A DNA stretch of 49,723 nucleotides, taken from positions 41,743 through 91,465 of the forward strand of contig DJMH01000101.1 in NCBI GenBank assembly GCA_002435305.1, given 5' to 3'. The translations under genes and the position numbers were made by a program. This DNA comes from Dehalococcoidia bacterium UBA6495 (GTDB lineage: Bacteria > Chloroflexota > Dehalococcoidia > Lucifugimonadales > UBA826). The notes below the pieces were generated by a model. It was not told where the DNA came from and did not search any database. It saw only the letters and a list, made by a program, of their open reading frames with translations. Below are positions 1-7,399 of the stretch, piece after piece; position 1 is the first letter of the stretch; every line of letters starts with the position of its first letter.

Positions 1-1005
1 CTCTCTGTACCGGGATGCATGTACATCAACTATGACCTGGACAATCGCATCCTTTATTTCATGTTTCTCTATTTCAGATAATATTTTGTCATTCGGATAT
101 TCGTCAGTATCTTCAATGATTATTGATATTGTTTTGAATCTTCTGGCATTCACTTCTACGAATTTGTAGGATTCGATTCGATTCCGATTGTCGATGCCAG
201 TTGAAATGGTTATAGCACAAAATCCTTTGGAATCTTTCTCCTCACCAAAATCTATCCTTTCCAAACTACCTGAGTAGACTACAGGGGGATCGTCATTGAG
301 AACTTGATGCCTGTGTACGTGCCCTAGCGCGACATAATCCAGGTTTCTATTGGCTAAGGATTTGGTGGGCAGTATGTAATCTTTACCCAGGGTCATTGAT
401 TTTTCTGAACTTGTTTTAGCCAAATCGACCGATACGTGAGAGGCTAAAATTGACGGTAAGGAAGAATCTAAATTTTCTATTTCTTTGTTCAAACCTGCAA
501 TCAATTTTTCTTCTATGGCTTTGTTCAAATTTTCATTGGAAAGTTGGTTGTATTCTGAAAGGGACATAAAATCCCCTTTTCTTATCCATGGCAAAGAGAT
601 AATTTGTATGTTGCCATTTGGAGTTTTAATAACTTCGGTTTTCAGTTCGCTTGCTACGTGTACGTTCTCTATTTCAAGGGTGGAAAATATATCCAAGGTG
701 GTTGCAGGTCCCGGTACGTTTGGTGAATCATGATTCCCGGCAAGTAGAAAAACTTGAATTCCTTTTTGGGCAAGTTTTGAAATTCGTTTTACGAACTCTC
801 TTTGATGGGTTTGAGTTGGATTTCGGCTTTTGTATGCGTCTCCACATACCAATACTAAGTCGGCTTTTTCATCAATGGCATAATCAACAAGTTCATCAAA
901 TGAGGTCAAGAAATCTTGGAGACGGGATGATGTCCTACTTTCAGGGTCGGGCCGGCTGTAATTTTCGACGCCTATATGTATGTCGGCCGTATGAATCACT
1001 AGCAT
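1..1005 (-). CDS. SbcD-like DNA repair exonuclease (metallophosphoesterase), partial
   Basis: This reading frame starts with ATG at 1005 and runs off the left edge of the window, so its C-terminus is missing (335 codons seen). It shows the calcineurin-like phosphoesterase motif series in order: HTADIH near the N-terminus, GDAYKS, GNHDSP, ASHVS and GHVH. The spacing and the text around GNHD and GHVH resemble SbcD/Mre11 nucleases, which act with an SbcC/Rad50 ATPase on DNA ends. An SbcC partner would be expected just outside the window; it is not visible here. A strong ribosome site (AGGGGTGG) lies upstream of the ATG. GlyRS lies 66 bases upstream on the same strand, so the two may be cotranscribed. 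Confidence 0.85.
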   Translation of the reverse strand, partial: MLVIHTADIHIGVENYSRPDPESRTSSRLQDFLTSFDELVDYAIDEKADLVLVCGDAYKSRNPTQTHQREFVKRISKLAQKGIQVFLLAGNHDSPNVPGPATTLDIFSTLEIENVHVASELKTEVIKTPNGNIQIISLPWIRKGDFMSLSEYNQLSNENLNKAIEEKLIAGLNKEIENLDSSLPSILASHVSVDLAKTSSEKSMTLGKDYILPTKSLANRNLDYVALGHVHRHQVLNDDPPVVYSGSLERIDFGEEKDSKGFCAITISTGIDNRNRIESYKFVEVNARRFKTISIIIEDTDEYPNDKILSEIEKHEIKDAIVQVIVDVHASRYRE

Positions 1006-1071
1006 TCAAACCACCCCTTTTTTAGCTAGGGTTTATGGTTGTTCACCACAGTATAACGATCATAATCAGGG

Positions 1072-2412
1072 TTATATATTTATCTTAATGGCCAGCTCGG
1101 ACTCTAGTTCGTTTAACCCAACTCTGGTTTGCTGCATTGAGTCTCGTTCTCTAATTGTCACTTGATTATCATCAAGCGAGTCAAAGTCTACTGTAACGCA
1201 TAAGGGAGTGCCTATTTCGTCCTGCCTCCTGTACCTTCTCCCTATGCTTTGAGCATCGTCATATTGTACGTGCCCTCCAATCAACGAGGATCTGCGAAGC
1301 GTATCAAAAACTGATTTGGCCAAAGGGGTTAGTTTTTCGTTACGACTTAATGGCAGTACAGCTACTTTGACAGGTGCGATTGACGGATCAAGTTTAAGGA
1401 CAACTCTTGTTTCAATTTTTCCTGATGCAGAAGTAAGTTCTTCTTCACAATAGGCATCCACCAGTAGGGCCATTACCGCTCTGTCTACCCCGAACGATGG
1501 TTCTATAACGTAGGGGATGACATGCTGGCCAGAAGGCTCATCAAAATAGGTGAGTTTTTCTCCACTTATTTCCATGTGGGATTTGAGGTCGTAATCGGTA
1601 CGGTTTGCTATTCCTTGAATCTCCCCCCAGCCCCATGGAAAATTGTATTCAATATCATAGGTCGCCTTCGCATAATGGGAAAGCTCATCGTCTTCGTGGC
1701 GACGCACCCTTAGGTTATCTGAATTAAGACCTATTTGGCTGTACCATGAAAGGCAGTTTTGTATCCATTGCTCATGAATTGCTTCATCTTCCCCCGGCAT
1801 TACAAAATATTCGATTTCCATCATCTCAAACTCTCTAGTTCTGAATATGAAATTGCCAGTCGTTATTTCATTGCGAAACGCCTTTCCAATTTGAGCGATG
1901 CCAAACGGGAGTTTCTTTCTAGTCGAATTGATCACATTATTAAAATTCACAAAAATACCTTGGGCTGTTTCAGGCCTCAAGTACACTGTTGAGGCATCCT
2001 CTTCAACTGGACCCATGAAGGTTTTGAACATTAGGTGAAAAAGTCTGGGTTCGGTTAGCTTTCCTGAACATTCTGGGCAGATTTCAGTTTCGATATGATC
2101 TTCACGGTACCGTCGGTTGCAATCACTACATTCCACCAAAGGGTCAGTGAAACTTTCCAGATGCCCACTCGCTCGCCATGTGTCAGGGTGCATGAGGATG
2201 GAGGCATCCAGCCCTACCATGTCATCTCTTTCCCATACCATGGTGCTCCACCAGTGATCTTTTACGTTTCTTTTTAATTCAACACCTAGCGGTCCATAAT
2301 CCCAAGTGCTGGCCAATCCACCATAGATTTCGCTGCTTTGATAAACAAACCCTCTCCGTTTACATAATGAGCTTATTTTTTCAATGTCTAGAGATGAGTC
2401 AATTTCCGCCAA
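1072..2412 (-). CDS. glyS: glycyl-tRNA synthetase, class II, single-chain dimeric type
   Basis: The 446-residue protein charges tRNA-Gly with glycine. It has the GlyRS signature GGLASTWDYGPLG at about residues 31-43, a CxxC...CxxC zinc-like insert (CSDC...CPEC) at about 92-115, the LRPETAQGIF segment, class II motif 2 (FRNEITTGNFIFRTREFEM) and motif 3 (EPSFGVDRA), then an anticodon-binding C-terminal domain. This is the eukaryote/archaea-like alpha2 type rather than the bacterial alpha2beta2 GlyQ/GlyS type. The start is TTG at 2412, chosen because an AGGAAG ribosome site lies 8 bases before it and the family begins here. An extended -10 promoter lies about 36 bases upstream. Confidence 0.95.
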   Translation of the reverse strand: MAEIDSSLDIEKISSLCKRRGFVYQSSEIYGGLASTWDYGPLGVELKRNVKDHWWSTMVWERDDMVGLDASILMHPDTWRASGHLESFTDPLVECSDCNRRYREDHIETEICPECSGKLTEPRLFHLMFKTFMGPVEEDASTVYLRPETAQGIFVNFNNVINSTRKKLPFGIAQIGKAFRNEITTGNFIFRTREFEMMEIEYFVMPGEDEAIHEQWIQNCLSWYSQIGLNSDNLRVRRHEDDELSHYAKATYDIEYNFPWGWGEIQGIANRTDYDLKSHMEISGEKLTYFDEPSGQHVIPYVIEPSFGVDRAVMALLVDAYCEEELTSASGKIETRVVLKLDPSIAPVKVAVLPLSRNEKLTPLAKSVFDTLRRSSLIGGHVQYDDAQSIGRRYRRQDEIGTPLCVTVDFDSLDDNQVTIRERDSMQQTRVGLNELESELAIKINI

Positions 2413-2447
2413 TTTGATGCTTCCTGTCGATGAATTTTCAAATGTTT

Positions 2448-2456
2448 ATTATATCA
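2448..2456 (-). promoter_or_regulatory. extended -10 promoter for glyS
   Basis: Read on the minus strand this is TGATATAAT, a perfect TATAAT with an upstream TG extension. It lies about 36 bases before the glyS TTG. No good -35 hexamer is found at 17-18 bases, which is typical of extended -10 promoters. Confidence 0.55.
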
Positions 2457-2598
2457 GAGCTAACAGTGGGCATAGTCGTAAATCGGGTGCAATTTTGAGG
2501 CGGGATTGATCGGGTATAAAGAGTTCGATCTATACAAAATCAAACACTTGTGTGATTATCCATTCTAGGTTCAAAAGCACAAATTAAGGAATTGAGTT

Positions 2599-3285
2599 AT
2601 GAAAGTAATATTAGCTGGTATTGAATATGTCGGATCCACTACTATTTCCAGAATGCTGAGTGACTGGAAGTTGAAAAACATGGGGGAACCCTTTTTTATG
2701 GGATTGATACACGATCATTCGAAATTGCCTCATACCTCCGGACATCCTGATGACACCACCTTGGAAGAACAGAAACAAATATTGAATTTATCCCCAAAAT
2801 TAAAAGAGATGTACCATCGTTATGGAATGTATTACCACCTACACCACTATGTTCAAGAAGACGATTTGTCGGTGGGGTTCCACATTGAAGAAGCCGTTTA
2901 TGCAAGAAGATATTATGGTTATGGGTTAGATGGAGAACAATTCGACAGGAACAATGTTTTCGTTAGTATTGAAAATCGTATAAAGCAAATTACCACTGAT
3001 CCTATAGTAACGGTGCACATGGTTGCCTCCCCTGACATCATTGAATCACGGATGTACGCTTTGAAAGACCACTCGGAACATACTAATAGTCCCCTGCAGG
3101 TTGAAGATATCGAGGACGTAATGGCTGATTACCAATATTTCATATCGAAAAGTGACATAGGGCCAGTAGTTAAGGTGGATACTTCCATAGATAGTCCCGA
3201 AGATACATTAGAGAAAGTGGTTACTTTACTTGATCCATATTTCACCAAAACAGATTTAGAACGAATCGAAAACCATAAAGGGTAG
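2599..3285 (+). CDS. kinase-like P-loop protein of unknown function
   Basis: The 228-residue product is not recognised as a named family. Its N-terminus, MKVILAGIEYVGSTTIS, has the shape of a P-loop (beta strand, then GxxxxGxT) as in nucleotide or nucleoside kinases, but the usual Walker A lysine is a serine (G-S-T-T). Further along it is rich in His and Tyr (YHRYGMYYHLHHY), and there is a VHMVASPDIIESRM segment like the lid-side strand of dNK-type kinases. The stop codon lies 17 bases before the ATG of the following SDR gene, so the two probably form an operon. The ATG is preceded by TTAAGGAATTGAGTT. The function is unknown; a kinase fold is an inference from the first 20 residues. Confidence 0.7.
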   Translation: MKVILAGIEYVGSTTISRMLSDWKLKNMGEPFFMGLIHDHSKLPHTSGHPDDTTLEEQKQILNLSPKLKEMYHRYGMYYHLHHYVQEDDLSVGFHIEEAVYARRYYGYGLDGEQFDRNNVFVSIENRIKQITTDPIVTVHMVASPDIIESRMYALKDHSEHTNSPLQVEDIEDVMADYQYFISKSDIGPVVKVDTSIDSPEDTLEKVVTLLDPYFTKTDLERIENHKG

Positions 3286-3302
3286 TGGTAAAACTGGATT
3301 TC

Positions 3303-4097
3303 ATGACTCATATGAGATTAGAAGGGAAAAAAGTAATTGTCACGGGCGGAATGTCTGGTATTGGTTTAGCAATAGTTAGTCGTTTTGTTAAAGAAGGTGC
3401 CATCGTTTTAGTGGCAGATGTTAGAGAAGACTCGAATGGGATTATAGCAAGTTTGTCATCTAGTTCCGGACGCGGAATTTATTTTTGTAAGACTGATGTG
3501 TCGGATATGGCAGAGGTTAAAGAAATGGTGGAATATGCTATTGAAGTTATGGGTGGTGTAGATTCTGTCGTCAATAATGCTGCTTCGTTTACTTTTGGCG
3601 GGGTAGATGTTTTGGATTACCAGGAGTGGATGAAGGCCATTTCAGTGAATGTTATCGGGACTGCTAATGTATGTAAATCTACCTTCAAACATTTAAGGAA
3701 AAGTGATCATCCAACAATCATCAACATTGCTTCGATTAGTAGTTTTATTGCCCAGGCAAAATCACTACCATATAACTCCACCAAGGGAGCTATAGCTCAG
3801 CTGACGAGGTGTTTGGCTATGGATTGGGGGGAACATGGTATTAGGGTTAATGGCATATGCCCTGGAGATATACATACTGAGGGTTGGTATCAGAGGGGCA
3901 TTTCTAGACAAAAAAAGATAGACCCGTCAGACCCGGAAGAATTTATTCAGGAAGCGTCGTCCATGTCGCTAATGGATCGTGTAGGCAAACCGGAAGAAGT
4001 AGCAAATTTAGCCTTATTTCTGGCCTCGGAGGAAGCATCGTACATAACAGGGGCCATGGTTGTAATAGATGGTGGAGCAACCGTCGCTATAAATTAA
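3303..4097 (+). CDS. SDR family NAD(P)-dependent oxidoreductase
   Basis: A classical short-chain dehydrogenase/reductase of 264 residues. It shows the cofactor loop TGGMSGIG, the NNAA motif, the catalytic serine in NIASIS and the YNSTK active site (YxxxK), with the C-terminal SYITGAMVVIDGG typical of FabG-like members. Substrate cannot be told from sequence. The ATG at 3303 is preferred over a GTG at 3285, which would overlap the stop of the preceding gene; ATG at 3312 is a third option. It ends tail to tail with a metallophosphoesterase gene, their stop codons overlapping at 4094-4097. Confidence 0.9.
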   Translation: MTHMRLEGKKVIVTGGMSGIGLAIVSRFVKEGAIVLVADVREDSNGIIASLSSSSGRGIYFCKTDVSDMAEVKEMVEYAIEVMGGVDSVVNNAASFTFGGVDVLDYQEWMKAISVNVIGTANVCKSTFKHLRKSDHPTIINIASISSFIAQAKSLPYNSTKGAIAQLTRCLAMDWGEHGIRVNGICPGDIHTEGWYQRGISRQKKIDPSDPEEFIQEASSMSLMDRVGKPEEVANLALFLASEEASYITGAMVVIDGGATVAIN

Positions 4098-4816
4098 GAT
4101 TTGATGGCCCATTTCTCGTAGAGTGTTCCTTTTTCTGGATCCAAATCCACAAGACTCACAAATCCTGGACCACTTTTGGATCCTACGGTCATAGGACATC
4201 CAGAGTAAACCGCAAGGTTTTGTCCTTGGGATACATCGGTGTAGAGGTCCCAGTGGCCGAGAGCAATATAATTAAAAGGTGATTTATTGATCTCTCCTGG
4301 GAATATTAATGATGACCTTCCTGAACTGGTTTTTATTGCCTCGAAATGTCCGTGGGCCATACCTATAAACCACATGTTTTTTTCAAGGTGAGGGAGGGGT
4401 GACAACGGTTGGAAAGAAGGACTGTGCTCAGACATGGCTTTACCCCAGAATTTGATACCTTGATCATCAAATTCAATAATCTCACCGTTCTCTTCCTTAA
4501 ATATAAAAAGGTTGCTGGGAGAATCTTTGAAAATCCCCCGTTTATATATGGATGTGTCGTGCATCAAATCATGATTACCTGGTAATAAAATTACAGGTGT
4601 GTCTAATTTAGAAATTTCATCCAAGAAAAATTTTACAGTTTCGTCAGATATTCTCTCGTTATCAAATACGTCCCCGGCCAGCAATAGAAAATCTGCTCCC
4701 AAGAGAATTGTTTCAGATACAACCTTCTGTAAGGCGTTGTTTGAGGACGGGTGGCCTAGATGATCCCCGAGATGCGTGTCTGAGGTATGAATTAACCGTA
4801 TATGTTGTAGAGGCAT
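4094..4816 (-). CDS. metallophosphoesterase family protein
   Basis: A 240-residue calcineurin-like phosphoesterase with HTSDTH, AGDVFD, PGNHD and AHGH motifs. The last family motif, GHxH, reads GHWD here, so one of the expected metal ligands is changed. An open frame continues upstream to 5041, but that part lies inside the next SDR gene in another frame, and the phosphoesterase domain begins at MPLQHIRLIHTSDTH, so the ATG at 4816 is chosen. It follows the SDR gene by 31 bases on the same strand. It is shorter than the SbcD-like protein at the window start and lacks a nuclease capping domain, so nuclease activity is uncertain. Confidence 0.85.
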   Translation of the reverse strand: MPLQHIRLIHTSDTHLGDHLGHPSSNNALQKVVSETILLGADFLLLAGDVFDNERISDETVKFFLDEISKLDTPVILLPGNHDLMHDTSIYKRGIFKDSPSNLFIFKEENGEIIEFDDQGIKFWGKAMSEHSPSFQPLSPLPHLEKNMWFIGMAHGHFEAIKTSSGRSSLIFPGEINKSPFNYIALGHWDLYTDVSQGQNLAVYSGCPMTVGSKSGPGFVSLVDLDPEKGTLYEKWAIKS

Positions 4817-4847
4817 AGTTATATTGGGATAGCTATCTGTTTCCCGA

Positions 4848-5636
4848 CTACAAATTTTGCTCTTTACAAACATCTTGATCAAAAAGGATATGGCCAGTAT
4901 AAGTGTTAGGTTGTTCGCATATCCATACACCTGCTTTGCCCATTTCGTCTGCAGCTTCAAATTCAAGGGATGGGTTTTCCGGATCGTTTTCGGCCCATAT
5001 GTTTCCTGGGGTTTTAATACGACCTTGAGGGGAAAGTACATTCACTTTAATTTTGTCTCCTTGCAACTCTTTGGCAAGCCCCTGTGAAAATCGCTCTAGA
5101 CCAGCTTTTATCATTCCATAAAAACTACCGTCTCTTCTGGAAGGAGTGTCCTCATAAGGTCCTGGTCCTGGGAAAACGCCAGCAACAGAAGATACATTTA
5201 TGAAATCTCCGGCACCTGCCGATTTCAAGTGAGGGAGAGCACGTTTCATCAGGATTAAAGGTCCGCGTAAATCTATTTGCCATATCAAATCGATGTGTCG
5301 GTCTTGGACGGTTTCAAGCGAGCCGGGAACCAATATCGCAGCATTGTTAACTACTATATCGAGCCCTCCGAGTTTTTCAACCGTTTCATCAACCCCGTCT
5401 GTGATACTTTCAGGGTCCCTCATATTCATTTGGACTCCAATTGCCTCACCGCCATCTTTATTTATTGATTCTGCTACCGAATAAATGGTGCCCGGGAGTC
5501 TTTTATCGGTTACTTCAGTAGTCCGAGCAGCAATTGCCACTTTGGCTCCAGCTCTTGCGAAATGGAGAGCCATGTATTCTCCAATTCCCCGGCTTGATCC
5601 TGTTACTAAAGCTACTCGGCCATCTAAAGTTCCCAT
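4848..5636 (-). CDS. SDR family oxidoreductase
   Basis: The 262-residue protein has the SDR cofactor motif TGSSRGIG at residues 12-19, a NNAA motif, a catalytic serine in NVSSVAG and YGMIK as the YxxxK active site. The C-terminal part departs from FabG-like enzymes: NVLSPQGRIKTPGNI replaces the usual N-P-G segment, and the tail ends with GHILFDQD rather than an IDGG motif. This resembles SDR members of unknown substrate common in marine Chloroflexota and actinobacteria. A strong terminator lies between this gene and the upstream rhodanese gene, so it is probably transcribed separately. Confidence 0.88.
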   Translation of the reverse strand: MGTLDGRVALVTGSSRGIGEYMALHFARAGAKVAIAARTTEVTDKRLPGTIYSVAESINKDGGEAIGVQMNMRDPESITDGVDETVEKLGGLDIVVNNAAILVPGSLETVQDRHIDLIWQIDLRGPLILMKRALPHLKSAGAGDFINVSSVAGVFPGPGPYEDTPSRRDGSFYGMIKAGLERFSQGLAKELQGDKIKVNVLSPQGRIKTPGNIWAENDPENPSLEFEAADEMGKAGVWICEQPNTYTGHILFDQDVCKEQNL

Positions 5637-5685
5637 ACTAATGCTCCTATTAATTCTTCTTATTGGGTATCGTGTGCAAATGAAA

Positions 5686-5729
5686 ACTGCTCATGTTACT
5701 CATTAGGTTTGATGAGCAACATGAGCAGT
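5686..5729 (-). terminator. strong hairpin terminator after the rhodanese gene
   Basis: Two 18-base arms (5686-5703 and 5712-5729) match at 17 of 18 positions around an 8-base loop. On the minus strand the hairpin is followed by TTTTCATTT. It lies 31 bases past the stop of the minus-strand rhodanese gene, so it most likely ends that operon and insulates the SDR gene downstream. Confidence 0.8.
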
Positions 5730-5759
5730 GCTTTACTGCTGTCCTAGTCGAATCCTAGT

Positions 5760-6704
5760 CTAGGAGTCGATAGGTGTATCTTCTCTGTTACCCCATTCAG
5801 TCCAAGACCCATCATAGACGGATACATTATCAAAGCCAAGTAGATCAGCTAGTACATACCAGCTGTGGGTTGCCCTGACTGCCGTTTGGCATAAGGTATA
5901 AATATCGCCTAACTCGTCCGTTATATACGCAGATGCATATAATTCCTTTAAATCTGAGGCAGGCAGAAATCTACCATCTTCATCAACGTTGTTCACCCAT
6001 TCAACATGTATGGAACCTGGAATATGGCCCCCTCTACTGGCCCTTACATCACGTCCTGCAAATTCCTCTGCCCCTCTGGTGTCTAGGACTACTGAGGAGG
6101 AATCATCTAAGGAACCCAGTACTGTCTCTATACTTGTGACCAGCTCACTATTGGCTGTACCTGTGAATTTATAGGTAGAGGCCTTTACTGAAGTAGCATC
6201 GGTGGTAATTTTTCTGTTTTCTTTTTCCCACAAACCAAAGGAACCGTCCATCATCCTTGCGTCATCATGACCGTATACGTCCAGTGTCCACAAAAATCTT
6301 GTCGACCAGAGATTTTTTATGCCGTCATAGATGATTATGGTGTCGTCACTTTTTATACCTAAAGAACTAAGTTTATTCGAAATATCTGTTGATGGTGGGA
6401 TTAAACCTTTCACCCCTCCAGATTCAACCTGGAGTTCTTTGGAAGAGTAGTTTAGGGCACCAGGAATGTGTCCGGCGTCATAGTCTTCAGCTTTTCTGAT
6501 GTCGATAACCTTTACATTTTTATTGTCGAGATTATCTGCGACCCATTTTGTCGATACCAGTCGTTCCGTGGATGAGTAACCTCTACTATCTAGTGATGTG
6601 TCTTCAGACACATCAGAGGTGCTTGAGCAGGCACTTAGTACGCCTAACATTAGCGCTCCTATTACCATTCCAAGACCTATTTTGGTCAATTTATGAATCA
6701 GCAT
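5760..6704 (-). CDS. rhodanese-type thiosulfate/3-mercaptopyruvate sulfurtransferase lipoprotein
   Basis: The 314-residue protein carries two rhodanese domains: an N-terminal one (VIDIRKAEDYDAGHIPGALNY) and a C-terminal catalytic one with the active-site loop CQTAVRAT, cysteine at about residue 272. Residues 1-26 form a signal peptide with lipobox (LSAC, C26), so the enzyme is probably anchored outside the cytoplasmic membrane. It would transfer sulfane sulfur from thiosulfate or a similar donor. The start at 6704 is chosen over an upstream in-frame ATG because it has a CAGGAG ribosome site and places the signal peptide at the terminus. It follows tusA by 37 bases in one operon, behind a leader with an intrinsic terminator. 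Confidence 0.9.
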   Translation of the reverse strand: MLIHKLTKIGLGMVIGALMLGVLSACSSTSDVSEDTSLDSRGYSSTERLVSTKWVADNLDNKNVKVIDIRKAEDYDAGHIPGALNYSSKELQVESGGVKGLIPPSTDISNKLSSLGIKSDDTIIIYDGIKNLWSTRFLWTLDVYGHDDARMMDGSFGLWEKENRKITTDATSVKASTYKFTGTANSELVTSIETVLGSLDDSSSVVLDTRGAEEFAGRDVRASRGGHIPGSIHVEWVNNVDEDGRFLPASDLKELYASAYITDELGDIYTLCQTAVRATHSWYVLADLLGFDNVSVYDGSWTEWGNREDTPIDS

Positions 6705-6741
6705 ATTTTGTGCTCCTGTAATGTTTTTTAAGTAGATATCA

Positions 6742-6984
6742 CTACTCTGGCTTAAATAAACGAATTTTCCATTCACCGGCTTTCATCTCTTCAATTTCGC
6801 ACCCATACCCTCGCTTCATGGCTTCAGGAGGTATAGTGGACAGTGCTGGCGGGTGATCAGTTAGTACATCCAAAGCTGTCAGTGGTTGTTCTGAATTGTC
6901 TAGTTCCTTATTCGTTCTGAGCATCGGATAAGGGCATATTTCACCCCTTACATCCAGCAAAGTTGGATTTGAGTCATTTGCCAT
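6742..6984 (-). CDS. tusA: TusA-family sulfurtransferase (sulfur carrier)
   Basis: This 80-residue protein has the family hallmark CPYP (CPxP), with the sulfur-carrying cysteine at residue 17 in RGEICPYPMLR. TusA-like proteins carry persulfide sulfur between enzymes in the cytoplasm. Here it sits in front of a rhodanese and divergent from a YeeE/YedE transporter, a frequent grouping for thiosulfate or sulfane-sulfur use. The ATG has an AAAGGAG ribosome site. No promoter fits in the 27 bases between the upstream terminator and this gene, so expression should depend on read-through of that terminator. Confidence 0.92.
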   Translation of the reverse strand: MANDSNPTLLDVRGEICPYPMLRTNKELDNSEQPLTALDVLTDHPPALSTIPPEAMKRGYGCEIEEMKAGEWKIRLFKPE

Positions 6985-7011
6985 TTTTCGAAAACTCCTT
7001 TGTTTTTATTC

Positions 7012-7045
7012 AAAAAAAAACCCCGTCCAGCCAATGCGGACGGGG
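7012..7045 (-). terminator. intrinsic terminator in the tusA leader
   Basis: A GC-rich 8-base-pair stem (7021-7028 with 7038-7045; CCCCGTCC/GGACGGGG) is followed on the minus strand by nine U residues (7012-7020). It is a textbook Rho-independent terminator, but it lies upstream of the tusA start, between the promoter and the ribosome site. Confidence 0.9.
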
Positions 7046-7183
7046 TTGTGTTTATTCGCCATTAGGCGACTAGAAAAATACCCCTTGTTAATTCATACAA
7101 GAACACTTATCTGCAAGACGGTATGTGCTCACAAGGCACGTAGTCTGCTTGAGCAAGCCGTATTTTCTAATAGTTATCATGAG
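7046..7183 (-). promoter_or_regulatory. structured 5' leader (candidate riboswitch or attenuator) of tusA-rhodanese
   Basis: The minus-strand transcript from about 7183 can fold several small hairpins before the terminator. ACGG at 7161-7158 pairs with CCGT at 7121-7118, enclosing the hairpins 7158-7147 and 7139-7125. Further on are hairpins 7101-7084 (CTTGT/ACAAG) and 7068-7057 (CGCC/GGCG). A GGGGU segment at about 7084-7080 could pair with the ACCCC of the terminator's 5' arm and serve as an antiterminator. I do not recognise a known riboswitch class. A stand-alone small RNA of about 170 bases is the alternative reading. Confidence 0.5.
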
Positions 7184-7189
7184 GCTATA

Positions 7190-7218
7190 AATTTACCGAA
7201 TAGTATCTTTTATGTCAA
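7190..7218 (-). promoter_or_regulatory. promoter of the tusA leader
   Basis: On the minus strand: a perfect -35 TTGACA (7218-7213), a 17-base spacer, then a -10 TAAATT (7195-7190). Transcription should start near 7183, about 200 bases before tusA, which places the leader and its terminator inside the transcript. Confidence 0.75.
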
Positions 7219-7399
7219 ATTAAACTTAATGATCTGGTGGGTTGCACTATTCATAAGAAAAAATTTATGTAATATATCAAAGATACTTCGTTGGTCTATA
7301 TAAATTGCGCTTGTTGGATACGCTGGATGAGATGGTCTTCGTTTAATTTAGATGCCAGCAGGGAGACATAGCATCAGGAAGATATAGCAGTAGGAATTT

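Noticed and set aside
1..1025. Plus-strand ORFs in the first kilobase
   Set aside because: They are shadows of the partial minus-strand SbcD-like gene, which has clear phosphoesterase motifs.
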